Notes: a model not told the origin generated them from the sequence alone. A DNA stretch of 38,671 nt from Bacteroidales bacterium (GCA_021443515.1 JABUTT010000126.1:1-38671); one strand, 5' to 3'; counted from the stretch's first letter, positions 16,378 through 25,997 are shown. Made by a program: numbers and translations.

Positions 16378-17952
16378 TTATTTACAAAGTTCAAGATAGC
16401 GGGCATAACGAAGGTCGAGAATTGCCTTGCGTTCTGCTCGAGGACAGTAGGTCTTGGCAATTGGAGATGAGAGGGCATTTTGGGCCGCAAAAATGTCGGG
16501 ATAGACGCCGGCAACCACTGCTGCGTGAATCACAGAACCAAGTACACAGCCCTCATTTGCAGAAACCACCGAGAGAGGCAGGCCTATGGTATCTGCCATA
16601 AGCTGCATAAGGAACGGAGATTTTTGGGATATACCTCCGACACCTATGAGACTTTCCACAGGGATACCGTTGGATGTAAAATGCTCCAGCACCCTCCTTG
16701 AAGCGAAGGCGAGAGATTCTCCCAAAGCATAGTAAATCTCAATAGGAGAAGTGCCCAAACGAAGGCCCTCGATACAGGCTGAGAGGTTTGGATTCGGATC
16801 GGGGGTGCGACGGCCGTTGAAATAATCTGTTGCTATCGGTGTTTTGTCGGTAGGGACTATTTTTTCTGCCTCCTTTCCGAGTGTGGCGAGAAGATTTTCC
16901 TTTTTATCCCTGCCCCAAAGAAGCAGATTCTGGAACCAGGCAAACACATCCCCAAAGGCAGAAAGTCCCGCCTCATAGCCCGTATATCCCGGAAGCATAG
17001 TATTCGCTCCCTGACCGAAAACTCCCGAAACAGGACTATGGCTTGTGCCTTTGCGAACAGCCATATAGCAGGCGGATGTTCCCATATTCAAAACCACCTT
17101 GCCATCGCCCACACCGCCTCCGATTGCTCCTGCGTAGGCATCTACTGCGCCTGCGCCAACCTTGACATGAGTGCCCAGAGAAAGCTTTTCAGCCCACTCC
17201 TGAGAGAGCGTACCAACACTTTCAAAGGCATTTTTGACTGTCTTTGGATAAGCCTCAACAATGCGTGGAAGATCAGGATGAATCGCCGCGAAGAATGACT
17301 GAGGAGGGTAACCGCCGGGGAGGGCAGAATCATAAAGTCCCTTAACCCTTGCGCAAGTTTCCCCAACGCACACTTTTGCAACATCCCTGACTCCCGTAAG
17401 TTCAGCGGCAAGATAGTCGCAAGCCTCAATTGCCGTTGTGGCAGCCGAAGTGACCGCAGGATTGGTTGAGACTATGTGAGCAGCCTTGCTCCAGAAGTTC
17501 TCCGGGCCGTAAAAACCTCCACTCTGATAGTGATATGATTTGTTTTTGCACAAACTCTCGATTTTTTCAGACTCGGAGGCTGCCGTATGATCTTTCCAAA
17601 GGATGAACATTGCATCGGGATCTTCGGCAAACTCCTTCCTCAAAGACAAAGGCCTTGCCTGAGCATCCACAAAACAAGGTGTGCTTGCAGTCACATCTAT
17701 GCCTATGGCCTGTATGTCGGCAGGATTAGGGGCAGAAGAAACAACCTCCCTAATAATTTTCTCCAGCACCTCCAAATAATCCAGGGGATGATGGCGGAAA
17801 CGAGCCTCGGAAACATCCGAATATCTGCCTTCCGCCCAACGAGGATAAGGTTCAGAAGCGCTCGCAAGGGTTTGTCCCGAAATGGCATCGGTAAGAGAGG
17901 CTCTCGCTGAATCCGAGCCGTAATCTATTCCTATTACTAATGGATTTGCCAT
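16378..17952 (-). CDS. araB: FGGY-family ribulokinase (AraB-like)
   Basis: The 524-residue kinase has the FGGY N-terminal phosphate motif VIGIDYGSDSARASL, the segment AIGIDVTASTPCFVD, the C-terminal ATP-side motif VVLNMGTSACYMAV, and the AraB-like stretch GYEAGLSAFGDVFAWF. The last is diagnostic for ribulokinases. It phosphorylates a ketopentose or pentitol, in the known case L-ribulose, with ATP. It is slightly shorter than enteric AraB of about 565 residues. No araA or araD is in the window, so the usual arabinose pathway is not encoded here. Known AraB enzymes accept several pentuloses and pentitols, which fits use with the FAD oxidoreductase. It starts 6 bases after the phosphoesterase stop. 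Confidence 0.85.
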   Translation of the reverse strand: MANPLVIGIDYGSDSARASLTDAISGQTLASASEPYPRWAEGRYSDVSEARFRHHPLDYLEVLEKIIREVVSSAPNPADIQAIGIDVTASTPCFVDAQARPLSLRKEFAEDPDAMFILWKDHTAASESEKIESLCKNKSYHYQSGGFYGPENFWSKAAHIVSTNPAVTSAATTAIEACDYLAAELTGVRDVAKVCVGETCARVKGLYDSALPGGYPPQSFFAAIHPDLPRIVEAYPKTVKNAFESVGTLSQEWAEKLSLGTHVKVGAGAVDAYAGAIGGGVGDGKVVLNMGTSACYMAVRKGTSHSPVSGVFGQGANTMLPGYTGYEAGLSAFGDVFAWFQNLLLWGRDKKENLLATLGKEAEKIVPTDKTPIATDYFNGRRTPDPNPNLSACIEGLRLGTSPIEIYYALGESLAFASRRVLEHFTSNGIPVESLIGVGGISQKSPFLMQLMADTIGLPLSVVSANEGCVLGSVIHAAVVAGVYPDIFAAQNALSSPIAKTYCPRAERKAILDLRYARYLELCK

Positions 17953-17958
17953 AATGTC

Positions 17959-19599
17959 TTAATGCATAAATACGTGGAAAGCCTTCGGGCGAACCATTGT
18001 CTCGGTGTGAGTGCGGCCGAAACGGTCGGTGACAGTGATGATGAGAGTGCTTTCCGCCTCAGAGGCCTGCACGGTGAACATGTGGTTCAATCGGGTGGAG
18101 GCAAACTTTTCCGGAACTTTGTCAGTGATTTTCGGCAACTGGTAGGCAAGGGTGAGCATAGGGTCTTCCACCCTTTCATGAACGACAGGAAGTTCCTTGC
18201 CGTTTTCGGTGACCGTTATCTTCCAGTCGGGTGCCCAGTCGAATACGTTGATATATACCATATTGTCCGGAATGTCGAGAATTTCGCCGCGGGCAGGATA
18301 TTTTTCAACAAGTTTCTGCCAAGCGTCATTTGACTTATAAACTTCTTTCACAACATTCATGTCGCAGGCACGGAAACTCAGGGTGACATCTTCTTCAAGA
18401 GCCCTCATCTCCCAATCCATATCGTTTCCATAAACATTGAAAACATTGTAGCCTGCAGGGCCGCCGTTAGGGCTTATGAGCTGACCGCCGTGATGACCAG
18501 TCTCCCACCAGCAACCTCCCAAGCTCACCGTATTATGCTCTGTTAGAGTCGGACTGACGTATGTAGTGTAATTCTGGTGGGTGTGACCCGTGAGGAAATG
18601 CACATTGTTGAAGCCTTCGAAGCAGTCCGCAAGTTCTTTGCTGTATTCAGGCTCCGAGAACCAACTTATGACCTGAACGGTTTCCCCCGAATAATGATAG
18701 GCAGGGCAATGCATACCAACGAAAACGGGGGCATCCTTGTCGCTCAGCGTGGCAAGGTCTTTTTTTATCCACTCCAACTGGTCAGCCGTCACCCTTTTGA
18801 TATAATTTCGTGCTCCTTTTATTCCCTTGAATTTCTTTCCTCCGGGCTCATTGAGATAAATCACGTTGTCGAGACTTATGTAGTGGGCCTTTCCTATGTT
18901 GAAACTGTAGTAGTTCGGTCCCATAGTCTTGACATAGCGGCGAGCCGAGGCAAAATCGGTTGAATCTCCGCATTGAACAGCCCCATCATTGTCGTGATTT
19001 CCTACGCAGGAATACATTTGAGAAGGATATTTCAGGACCTTCATAGTGTGTTTGAAAGATTCTATCGTATATTCGTCAGTGTACCAGAACATATCGAAAC
19101 TCGAGTCTCCGAGATTGTAGGTATAGACAGGTACGCTGCCCGCACGGGCAATTTCTCTTTTTACCGCCGCAGGAAAGAGGGCGCAGAACTGTTCACGGTC
19201 GCTATAACGGTCAGCAAGATGCATATCTGCCACCACAAGCAGCACATAATGGTCGTTATACACAGGCTTGAGAGAAAAATTCACGGTGTCAACCCCTACG
19301 CCTCCGACTTCACTCCAGAACAGAGGGAAACAACCGTCGGAAAGCGCCTCATAGCCTCTCGGAACACTCATAAACACCCAGCCGTTGCGCTTTGCAGAGA
19401 CTATTGCATATCGGCCGTCCTTGTCGGTTTTCACTACTTCGTCACCATCGCTCACGACAACTCCTTCCACAGGTTTGCCCGAAATATCGGTAATGGTTCC
19501 CACTATGGTTGGAACAGGTTTGGTATTTGTTTTCTTTGCAGATGCTCCAAGAGCAAAAGTCAGCAGAATGGCAATAGTTAAGAACAGAGTTTTCCTCAT
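17959..19599 (-). CDS. Exported calcineurin-like metallophosphoesterase with MetallophosN/C domains
   Basis: The 546-residue protein has a signal peptide (MRKTLFLTIAILLTFALGASA), then a carboxypeptidase-regulatory-like beta domain of about 30-110 (GTITDISGKPVEGVVVSD). A calcineurin-type catalytic domain follows at about 115-365, with metal motifs VADMHLADR, LGDSSFD, GNHDNDG, GMHCPAYH and TGHTHQNY. The C-terminal beta domain ends FGRTHTETMVRPKAF. This three-part layout is a Bacteroidota family (PF16371/PF00149/PF16370) of unknown exact substrate. As the first gene of the six-gene operon it probably cleaves a phosphodiester or monoester in the periplasm or outside the cell. Confidence 0.87.
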   Translation of the reverse strand: MRKTLFLTIAILLTFALGASAKKTNTKPVPTIVGTITDISGKPVEGVVVSDGDEVVKTDKDGRYAIVSAKRNGWVFMSVPRGYEALSDGCFPLFWSEVGGVGVDTVNFSLKPVYNDHYVLLVVADMHLADRYSDREQFCALFPAAVKREIARAGSVPVYTYNLGDSSFDMFWYTDEYTIESFKHTMKVLKYPSQMYSCVGNHDNDGAVQCGDSTDFASARRYVKTMGPNYYSFNIGKAHYISLDNVIYLNEPGGKKFKGIKGARNYIKRVTADQLEWIKKDLATLSDKDAPVFVGMHCPAYHYSGETVQVISWFSEPEYSKELADCFEGFNNVHFLTGHTHQNYTTYVSPTLTEHNTVSLGGCWWETGHHGGQLISPNGGPAGYNVFNVYGNDMDWEMRALEEDVTLSFRACDMNVVKEVYKSNDAWQKLVEKYPARGEILDIPDNMVYINVFDWAPDWKITVTENGKELPVVHERVEDPMLTLAYQLPKITDKVPEKFASTRLNHMFTVQASEAESTLIITVTDRFGRTHTETMVRPKAFHVFMH

Positions 19600-19619
19600 A
19601 GCGTTATCAGTTTTATGCG

Positions 19620-19657
19620 AGTTTTTAGAAGCCGTTTAATCGGCTTCTTACAAAACT
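19620..19657. promoter_or_regulatory. Long imperfect inverted repeat before the six-gene operon
   Basis: The core AGAAGCCG-N6-CGGCTTCT (19627-19648) is a perfect 8-bp stem. It extends through a small internal loop into AGTTTT pairing with AAAACT, giving 14 paired bases. No T-run follows in the minus direction, so it is a poor terminator for mutS2. It overlaps the candidate -7 element and the start of the operon mRNA, so an operator or 5' mRNA stem is more likely. Confidence 0.5.
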
Positions 19658-19658
19658 A
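19651..19658 (-). promoter_or_regulatory. Candidate -7 element for the metallophosphoesterase operon
   Basis: TAGTTTTG on the minus strand matches TAnnTTTG. No TTTG is seen 19-21 bases upstream, as is common at promoters that need an activator. Predicted transcription begins near 19646, about 45 bases before the start codon and inside the inverted repeat. Confidence 0.45.
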
Positions 19659-19693
19659 AATATTTTTTCTTAAAAATACTCTTTGTAAGCCCA

Positions 19694-22228
19694 CTATTCC
19701 AACGTAACTATGGTAACTCCCGAGCCGCCGAACTGAATGTGTTCGTCTGTGGCAGATGCGACTCCCGGAGTAGCGCGCAGCATTTTCTGGATTTCATCGT
19801 GAAGCACGCCCGTACCCTTGCCGTGAATTATGCGCACTGAGCCCACCGAAAGCATAATTGCATCGTCTATGTAACGGGACACTTCGTCAAGCGCATCGTA
19901 AAGTCTGACTCCACGCACATCGAGCTCGGTTTTGAAGTTTTGCTTGCGTTCCTGAATGCCCGAATCAATCTTCACATCGGTCTTGGTCTTTGGAGCTGTG
20001 TCCCTGGATGCCGTGCGGAACTCGTTTGAGGATATTCTCTCAAGGCGTGAAGCAGGAACTTTTGATGTGAAATTCCCCAAAGACACGATAATCGACTTTT
20101 CTCCGAGTTTTATGACCTCTCCAACCATTCCGCTCTGCTTGTCACGAACTTTTTCGCCCACAGCCAGAGGTGCGTTGCGAAACTCTTTCTCCCGCTTTTC
20201 TGCGGCAAGTTGTTCGGCAGCCTTCTTTTCTCCGGCCACTGCAGCCCTTTCCGCTTTTCGCTCTGCCTGACGTGCCTTTCGAGCATCTATGCGGGCTATT
20301 TTCCTATCGACATCCTCCGAAGATGCTGTACCTTTCTGAGATATAAGAGCGGACATAAAGCCCTGAAGTTCCGCCCTTGCTTCTTTCGTGGCCTCTTTTT
20401 CCGCCTGGGCCTCCTTTATTGTACGTATGGTGTTCTCAACCTGAGCGCGTGAAGATGAAATTATCTGTTGCGCCTGGGCCGTGGCTTCATCTATTATCTT
20501 CTTGCGAAGTTGCTTTATTTCAAGAAGTTCCTTCTGATATTGGTCAGTTATGTTCTCGAGAGTCTTGTCGGCTGTCTTTACCCTCTGGAGTTTTTCGTCA
20601 AGGGCCTTGCGACTGCGCGCGATCTTGCGAAGGTTGCGCTCGATGTCCACAAAGTCGTCGCCTGCCCTCTTTTCCGCATCCTTTACAATTTCTTCCGAAA
20701 GCCCTATCTTGCGCGCCATTTCAAAGGCAAAAGAGTTGCCCGGAAGTCCCATTTCCATTTTGAACATAGGACGAATCGCGGCAGAATCAAACATCATGGC
20801 ACCATTCACCACTCCGCACTCCGGCTTGGAAGCATACATCTTGAGGTTAGAATAGTGGGTGGTTATGACTCCGTAAGTTCCGCGAGAGTCAAGTTCCGCA
20901 AGTATTGCCTCCGCGATTGCGCCTCCAGCAGTAGGCTCGGTTCCGCTGCCGAACTCGTCTATGAGAACAAGGGTGCGGTTGTCTGCCTCACGGAGCATAG
21001 TCTTCATATCCTGAAGGAAGGAACTGTAGGTGCTAAGGTCGTTTTCAAGGCTCTGATCGTCTCCAATGCTCACAAGAATACGATCAAAGACCATCATTTC
21101 CGAGGTCTCACTCGTAGGTATGAGCATACCCCATTGGAACATATATTGGAGCAGGCCCATTGTCTTGAGACACACGCTCTTTCCTCCCGCATTCGGGCCT
21201 GAAATCAAAAGTATGTGCTTTGCGGGATTGAGGCTTAGAGTTAAAGGAACTATCTGCTTCTTCTCCTTTCGGAGAGCAGCTTCAAGAAGAGGGTGGCGTG
21301 CTTTGCGAAGGTCTATGCGGGGATGGGCGTCTTCCGAGATTATAGGCATACCGGCAATAAAGTCGAGTGCAACGTGTGCCTTTGCCTTGATAAAATCTAT
21401 TTCCCCAAGGAAAATCGCACTTTTTATCATCTCCTTCACGTATGGACGCACGAAGGTACTGAATTCGATGAGAATGCGAAGTATCTCCCTCTCCTCTGCA
21501 AAGTGAAGTTCGGTTATCCTGTTTTCAAGTTCAACCACCTCGCCAGGCTCCACAAACACGGTCTTTCCTGAGGCTGAAGCGTCATAAACGAAGCCTTGAA
21601 CCTTGTTTTTGTAGGTATTGGCAACAGGCAGAAGAAGTTTTCCATCCCTTATGCTTATCGTGGCATCCTTGTCTATGATGCCATCTGCCTGATATTGTCT
21701 GAGAACAGCGGCCGCGCGTTTCGATATGCTCGCTTCGGCATCCTTCAGATTCTTCCTTATCGAGGCAAGTTCTGAAGAAGCGTTGTCCCTTACCTCTCCA
21801 TATCGGTCAAGAATGAGGTCTATGCGTCTGAGAACCTCAGGGAAACTGAAAACCGAAGACGACATGGCGCCGAGAAGAGGATAAATCGCACATCTGTCCT
21901 CATTGAAAAAGCCTGTAACCTTACGAAGAGTATCCACAAAGGTGCGCATCTTCCTAAGGTTCTGAAGGTCGAGAGAATAATTATCGCTCTCGAGAGGACG
22001 GAGAAAATCTAGGGTGTCGAGATAACCGCTTGTCGGGAAACTGTCCTCAAACATGAGGATGAGCCTCATTTCGTCGGTGAGGGCAAGACGATGGCGAATA
22101 TCTTCGGCTGAGGTGGAAAAGTTTTCCTCTTCACAACGCATTGCGGCATAATGACTGCCACAGGCATTGGAAATCAGAGTCCTGACCTTGTCAAATCCGA
22201 GTTTTTCCTCAATCCTGCTGTTCGTCAT
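19694..22228 (-). CDS. mutS2: MutS2 endonuclease/ATPase with Smr domain
   Basis: The 844-residue protein has the MutS-type lever and ATPase but lacks the mismatch-recognition domain. Walker A is GPNAGGKS (344-351), Walker B is VLIDEFGSGTEP, and GVITTHYSNLK follows. A long coiled coil with many Lys/Glu/Ala runs from about 520 to 690, then a KOW-like part, and a C-terminal Smr nuclease domain with ELDVRGVRLYDALDEV and IIHGKGTGVL. The family acts against recombination intermediates and, in other bacteria, rescues collided ribosomes. Its start lies 20 bases inside the cdaA gene, so the two are translationally linked. It is the last gene of the aroB-mutS2 operon. Confidence 0.95.
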   Translation of the reverse strand: MTNSRIEEKLGFDKVRTLISNACGSHYAAMRCEEENFSTSAEDIRHRLALTDEMRLILMFEDSFPTSGYLDTLDFLRPLESDNYSLDLQNLRKMRTFVDTLRKVTGFFNEDRCAIYPLLGAMSSSVFSFPEVLRRIDLILDRYGEVRDNASSELASIRKNLKDAEASISKRAAAVLRQYQADGIIDKDATISIRDGKLLLPVANTYKNKVQGFVYDASASGKTVFVEPGEVVELENRITELHFAEEREILRILIEFSTFVRPYVKEMIKSAIFLGEIDFIKAKAHVALDFIAGMPIISEDAHPRIDLRKARHPLLEAALRKEKKQIVPLTLSLNPAKHILLISGPNAGGKSVCLKTMGLLQYMFQWGMLIPTSETSEMMVFDRILVSIGDDQSLENDLSTYSSFLQDMKTMLREADNRTLVLIDEFGSGTEPTAGGAIAEAILAELDSRGTYGVITTHYSNLKMYASKPECGVVNGAMMFDSAAIRPMFKMEMGLPGNSFAFEMARKIGLSEEIVKDAEKRAGDDFVDIERNLRKIARSRKALDEKLQRVKTADKTLENITDQYQKELLEIKQLRKKIIDEATAQAQQIISSSRAQVENTIRTIKEAQAEKEATKEARAELQGFMSALISQKGTASSEDVDRKIARIDARKARQAERKAERAAVAGEKKAAEQLAAEKREKEFRNAPLAVGEKVRDKQSGMVGEVIKLGEKSIIVSLGNFTSKVPASRLERISSNEFRTASRDTAPKTKTDVKIDSGIQERKQNFKTELDVRGVRLYDALDEVSRYIDDAIMLSVGSVRIIHGKGTGVLHDEIQKMLRATPGVASATDEHIQFGGSGVTIVTLE

Positions 22229-23027
22229 GACTCATCAAGAGTTGTTTGAGATTGTTGATATTGTCTATGGCCACTATCTCATTGCCCTTTGCAAGACGGA
22301 TTTGACCTGTCTCCTCCGAAACCAGGATTACATATACATCCGTTTCCTCGCCTATGCCGAGAGCAGCCCTGTGACGCATTCCATAGTGAGCCGGAATATC
22401 AGTCTGGGAAGTGTTCGGAAGGGTGCAGCGAGCCGCGACAATTTTGTCGTTGCTGATTATCATTGCTCCGTCATGGAGAGGCGAATTCTTGAAGAAGATA
22501 TTCATTATCAGTCGCTTGCTTATCTTTGAATCGATAAGGTCGCCTGTGCCTATAACGTCATCAAGAGGGTCATCCTGCTGAAGAACTATGAGAGCGCCTG
22601 TCTTGGCATCCGACATTTCCTGAACGGCCTTACACAACTCGTTGATTGAGTCGGTGGTCATCTTGCCGGGACCGTATGCAGCGTTCTCGTGGTGGGAAAA
22701 GATGTTTGAAAAGAAATTTCTCGCAGACTTTATTCTGGAATTGCCTCCCATCTTCATCAGGAAGCGCCTGATTTCCGGTTGGAATATGACTATTATGGCA
22801 AGCACACCGACATCCAGCACCCTTCCCATAATGGCGCTCGTAATCTTCAAATTGAAGGCATCCACCACAATCCAAAGCAAATAGAGAGAAACGATTGCCA
22901 CGAAGATACTTACGGCATTCGAACCCCTCATTGCCCTGAACACGAAGAATATCAGCAGAGCGACAAGAATAACGTCAACAACATCTACTATTGTAAAATG
23001 AAGAAAGTCTGAGGCTGTAAGTATCAT
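22209..23027 (-). CDS. cdaA: Diadenylate cyclase (CdaA/DacA type)
   Basis: The 272-residue enzyme makes cyclic di-AMP from two ATP. Three membrane helices occupy about residues 10-90 (VVDVILVALLIFFVF, VSIFVAIVSLYLLWIVV, VGVLAIIVIFQPEIRRFL), followed by a cytoplasmic DisA_N/DAC domain. The catalytic motifs NSPLHDGAMII (DGA) and YGMRHRAALGI (RHR) are intact. The membrane layout is that of CdaA, the housekeeping form, which controls potassium and cell-wall homeostasis. The neighbouring upstream gene encodes a peptidoglycan peptidase lipoprotein, but the usual cdaR and glmM partners are not nearby. Confidence 0.95.
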   Translation of the reverse strand: MILTASDFLHFTIVDVVDVILVALLIFFVFRAMRGSNAVSIFVAIVSLYLLWIVVDAFNLKITSAIMGRVLDVGVLAIIVIFQPEIRRFLMKMGGNSRIKSARNFFSNIFSHHENAAYGPGKMTTDSINELCKAVQEMSDAKTGALIVLQQDDPLDDVIGTGDLIDSKISKRLIMNIFFKNSPLHDGAMIISNDKIVAARCTLPNTSQTDIPAHYGMRHRAALGIGEETDVYVILVSEETGQIRLAKGNEIVAIDNINNLKQLLMSHDEQQD

Positions 23028-23034
23028 TGGTCTG

Positions 23035-24225
23035 TTATTTAACTATTATGCCGTAAAGGGCTGCAGTATCCGCAAAAGCCGACATATTCTCTTTTTTGAG
23101 AGGGACTGCCGGAGGAGACTGCATTGTAAGAGGATTTATAGGAGAGCCGTTCTTCCAAACACGAAAATCGAGGTGAGGACCTGTGCTTCGGCCTGTTGAT
23201 CCGACATAACCTATGACCTGTCCCTGACTCACGCGAGCCCCTGCCTTTATACCCTTTCCGTATGATTTAAGGTGGAGATAGGCCGTCTTGTATACCGAAT
23301 TATGCTTGATGCGTACTGTGTTTCCACCAGCACCCTCGTTCTTGGCGCTTATAACCACACCGTCACCGATCGACATTACCGGAGTGCCCATTGGAGCAGC
23401 ATAATCCACTCCCGTATGAGGCTGGACGCGACGTGTGATAGGATGTTTTCTCGCGTATGAGAACTGGGACGAAACCCTCGAGAACTTCAAAGGAGCCTTG
23501 AGAAATGCCTTACGCATACTTTCTCCCTTTTCGTTCCAATAGCAGTTTCCGCCATCCTTTTGATTGAACATCACACAAGGGAAATCCTTGCCTGCACTCG
23601 AAAATACCACGGCACGCACAGTGTCTATCTTATAACTCTCCCCTTCTACGAAAAGTTCGTCATACACCACGTGGAAGCGGTCCCCCTTGCGAAGTCCGAA
23701 GAAATCCACTGTCCACGCATAGATGTCCGAAACGTCGAGGATGAGTTGAGGATTTACGCCTGCGTCAGTCATATCCTGCCATAGTGAATTTTCTATGGTC
23801 ACATCCGCCACTCTGCGCTCACTTGTTACAGGCTTGTCGTAGAACCAGGATGTGAACGGCTGCTGACAAGAGAAAATAATCTGACGGATTTTACTCTCCT
23901 TATAGACTATGTAATCCAGTTCGGTTGAGTCCTTGAGATTGTAGTAGCAGTCATAGTTCACTCCCGCCCTGAGACGACGCGGGTCAAAATTCTCACGGTT
24001 TGCGCTCACAAAGTTTGCAACATCCGAAGCAGCGAGTCCCCTGCGTTGGAGAAGAGTGGAGAAATACTCATCCTTCTTCACCGTGAAACTCTCGAGGCGA
24101 AGAGTGTCCGGATTGAACCCAAGCGGATAGAATGCAGGTTCCTTCTCGGCCTCCTCAGAAGTACATTTGCAGGAAACCAGAAGCGAAGAAGCAAGAAGCA
24201 GGATTATAAGACGCTCTATTTTCAT
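23035..24225 (-). CDS. M23-family peptidoglycan peptidase lipoprotein
   Basis: The 396-residue protein starts with a lipoprotein signal whose lipobox is LLVSC (Cys19). A middle region of about 50-240 resembles the LysM/OapA-like part of Bacteroidota M23 proteins. The LytM domain follows, with HTGVDYAAPMGTPV (zinc ligands His and Asp), the segment KTAYLHLKSYGKGI, and GPHLDFRVWKNG. The family motif HxH near the end reads HLD here, replacing one expected zinc-ligand His by Asp. It may still bind zinc or act as a scaffold for amidases. It starts in a TAATG overlap with the aspS stop. Confidence 0.88.
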   Translation of the reverse strand: MKIERLIILLLASSLLVSCKCTSEEAEKEPAFYPLGFNPDTLRLESFTVKKDEYFSTLLQRRGLAASDVANFVSANRENFDPRRLRAGVNYDCYYNLKDSTELDYIVYKESKIRQIIFSCQQPFTSWFYDKPVTSERRVADVTIENSLWQDMTDAGVNPQLILDVSDIYAWTVDFFGLRKGDRFHVVYDELFVEGESYKIDTVRAVVFSSAGKDFPCVMFNQKDGGNCYWNEKGESMRKAFLKAPLKFSRVSSQFSYARKHPITRRVQPHTGVDYAAPMGTPVMSIGDGVVISAKNEGAGGNTVRIKHNSVYKTAYLHLKSYGKGIKAGARVSQGQVIGYVGSTGRSTGPHLDFRVWKNGSPINPLTMQSPPAVPLKKENMSAFADTAALYGIIVK

Positions 24226-25991
24226 TATTGTCTCGGTGCTGTAGATTTTAGTGCAAGTTCGTCCATCTGGACATCGTCGATATAAGAAGGGGAATCTATC
24301 ATCACATCACGGCCCTGATTATTCTTAGGGAAGGCAATGTAGTCACGGATAGTCTCCTGTCCGCCGAAGAGGGCGCATACGCGGTCAAAACCGAAGGCGA
24401 GTCCTCCGTGAGGCGGTGCTCCGAACTTGAAGGCGTTGATGATGAAACCAAACTTGTAGTCGGCATCTTCGGCTGAGAAACCAAGGATTTCAAACATCCT
24501 CTTCTGAACCTCTGCATCGTGGATACGGATACTGCCACCGCCAAGTTCAGTGCCGTTGAGTACAAAGTCGTAAGCATTTGCACAAACTCTCTCAAGGTCT
24601 TCCTTCTTGTTGCTGTAGTACCAGTCGAGATGCTCGGGTTTTGGAGAGGTGAAAGGATGGTGCATAGCATAGAAGCGGTTGTCTTCCTCGCTCCATTCGA
24701 AGAGAGGAAAATCCACAATCCAAAGAGGAGCGAAGTTGAATGGGTCGCGAAGGCCGAGGCGATTGCCCATTTCGAGACGGAGAGTGCCGAGTTGGCCCTG
24801 AGTTTTGCGCTTTGGTCCACAAAGGGCAAGGATGAGGTCGCCTTTGTCTGCGCCCACCTTTTCTGCAATTTTTGCAAGGTCTTCAGGAGTGAAGAACTTG
24901 TCTATGCTGCTCTTGAATGTGCCGTCAGAGTTGCACTTGATATAAACGAGACCTTTGGCTCCAATCTGCGGACGCTTAACCCATTCGGTGAGCTCGTCTA
25001 TTTGCTTGCGGGTGTATTCAGAACAACCTTTGGCTGCTATGGCACCGATATACTCTGCTGAATCGAAGACACTGAATTCGTGGCCGTGGGCAAGGGAGGT
25101 GATGTCGGCTATTTTCATCTCAAAACGAACGTCTGGCTTGTCGCTTCCATAGAAGTCCATGGCGTCATACCAACTCATTCTCTGGAGTTTTGCCGGGATA
25201 TCCACGCCGAGGGCATTTTTGAAAAGTGTCCTCATCATTCTTTCGAATACGTCGAGAACATCGTCCCTTTCCACGAATGACATTTCACAGTCTATCTGGG
25301 TGAACTCAGGCTGACGGTCAGCACGGAGGTCTTCGTCACGGAAACAGCGTACAATCTGGAAATAGCGGTCATAGCCTGCAACCATAAGAAGCTGCTTGAA
25401 GGTCTGAGGGCTCTGTGGAAGAGCATAGAACTGGCCCGGATTCATACGGCTTGGTACCACAAAGTCACGAGCGCCCTCCGGAGTCGATTTTATCAGATAA
25501 GGGGTTTCAATCTCAAGGAAGCCTTCTCCATCGAGGAAGTTGCGAACCTCGTGAGCCAAACGATGGCGAAGTTGGAGAGCATTCTTGAGAGGATTGCGGC
25601 GAAGGTCGAGATAACGGTATTTTGCACGAATATCCTCACCTCCGTCACTCTCATCCTCGATTGTGAAAGGAGGAGTCTGAGCCTTGTTGAGAATGTTTAT
25701 CGTTTCAAGGGCTATCTCAATGTCGCCTGTAGGCATTTTCGAGTTCTTGCTCTGGCGCTCCACAACTGTTCCCACAATCTGGATTACGAATTCGCGACCA
25801 AGAGAAGAAGCCGTAGCCATAAGGTCGGTATTCCCCTCGTCAACTACGAGTTGGGTTATGCCATAACGGTCACGAAGATCGATAAATGTCATACCGCCAA
25901 GTTTGCGGGACCTCTGTACCCAACCGGCAAGAGTCACCTTCTGACCTACATTTTCAATGCGGAGTTGTCCGCAAGTATGTGTTCTGTACAT
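24225..25991 (-). CDS. aspS: Aspartate-tRNA ligase, bacterial type
   Basis: AspRS charges tRNA-Asp with aspartate. The 588-residue length and order are those of the bacterial enzyme: an OB-fold anticodon-binding domain at about 1-110 ([23 protein letters not shown]), class II catalytic core with motif 2 [18 protein letters not shown], an inserted GAD domain near the middle, and motif 3 [15 protein letters not shown] followed by [10 protein letters not shown]. It sits between aroC (6-base gap) and the M23 lipoprotein gene (1-base overlap), so it belongs to the aroB-mutS2 operon. The sequence does not decide whether it also charges tRNA-Asn. Confidence 0.97.
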   Translation of the reverse strand: MYRTHTCGQLRIENVGQKVTLAGWVQRSRKLGGMTFIDLRDRYGITQLVVDEGNTDLMATASSLGREFVIQIVGTVVERQSKNSKMPTGDIEIALETINILNKAQTPPFTIEDESDGGEDIRAKYRYLDLRRNPLKNALQLRHRLAHEVRNFLDGEGFLEIETPYLIKSTPEGARDFVVPSRMNPGQFYALPQSPQTFKQLLMVAGYDRYFQIVRCFRDEDLRADRQPEFTQIDCEMSFVERDDVLDVFERMMRTLFKNALGVDIPAKLQRMSWYDAMDFYGSDKPDVRFEMKIADITSLAHGHEFSVFDSAEYIGAIAAKGCSEYTRKQIDELTEWVKRPQIGAKGLVYIKCNSDGTFKSSIDKFFTPEDLAKIAEKVGADKGDLILALCGPKRKTQGQLGTLRLEMGNRLGLRDPFNFAPLWIVDFPLFEWSEEDNRFYAMHHPFTSPKPEHLDWYYSNKKEDLERVCANAYDFVLNGTELGGGSIRIHDAEVQKRMFEILGFSAEDADYKFGFIINAFKFGAPPHGGLAFGFDRVCALFGGQETIRDYIAFPKNNQGRDVMIDSPSYIDDVQMDELALKSTAPRQ

Positions 25992-25997
25992 ATCTTG

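Noticed and set aside
20468-21202. 244-residue plus-strand ORF opposite mutS2
   Set aside because: Antisense shadow; the minus-strand frame has Walker and Smr motifs throughout.
24302-24877. 191-residue minus-strand ORF inside aspS in another frame
   Set aside because: Ser/Thr/Leu-rich frame-shifted reading of aspS; the aspS frame is complete.
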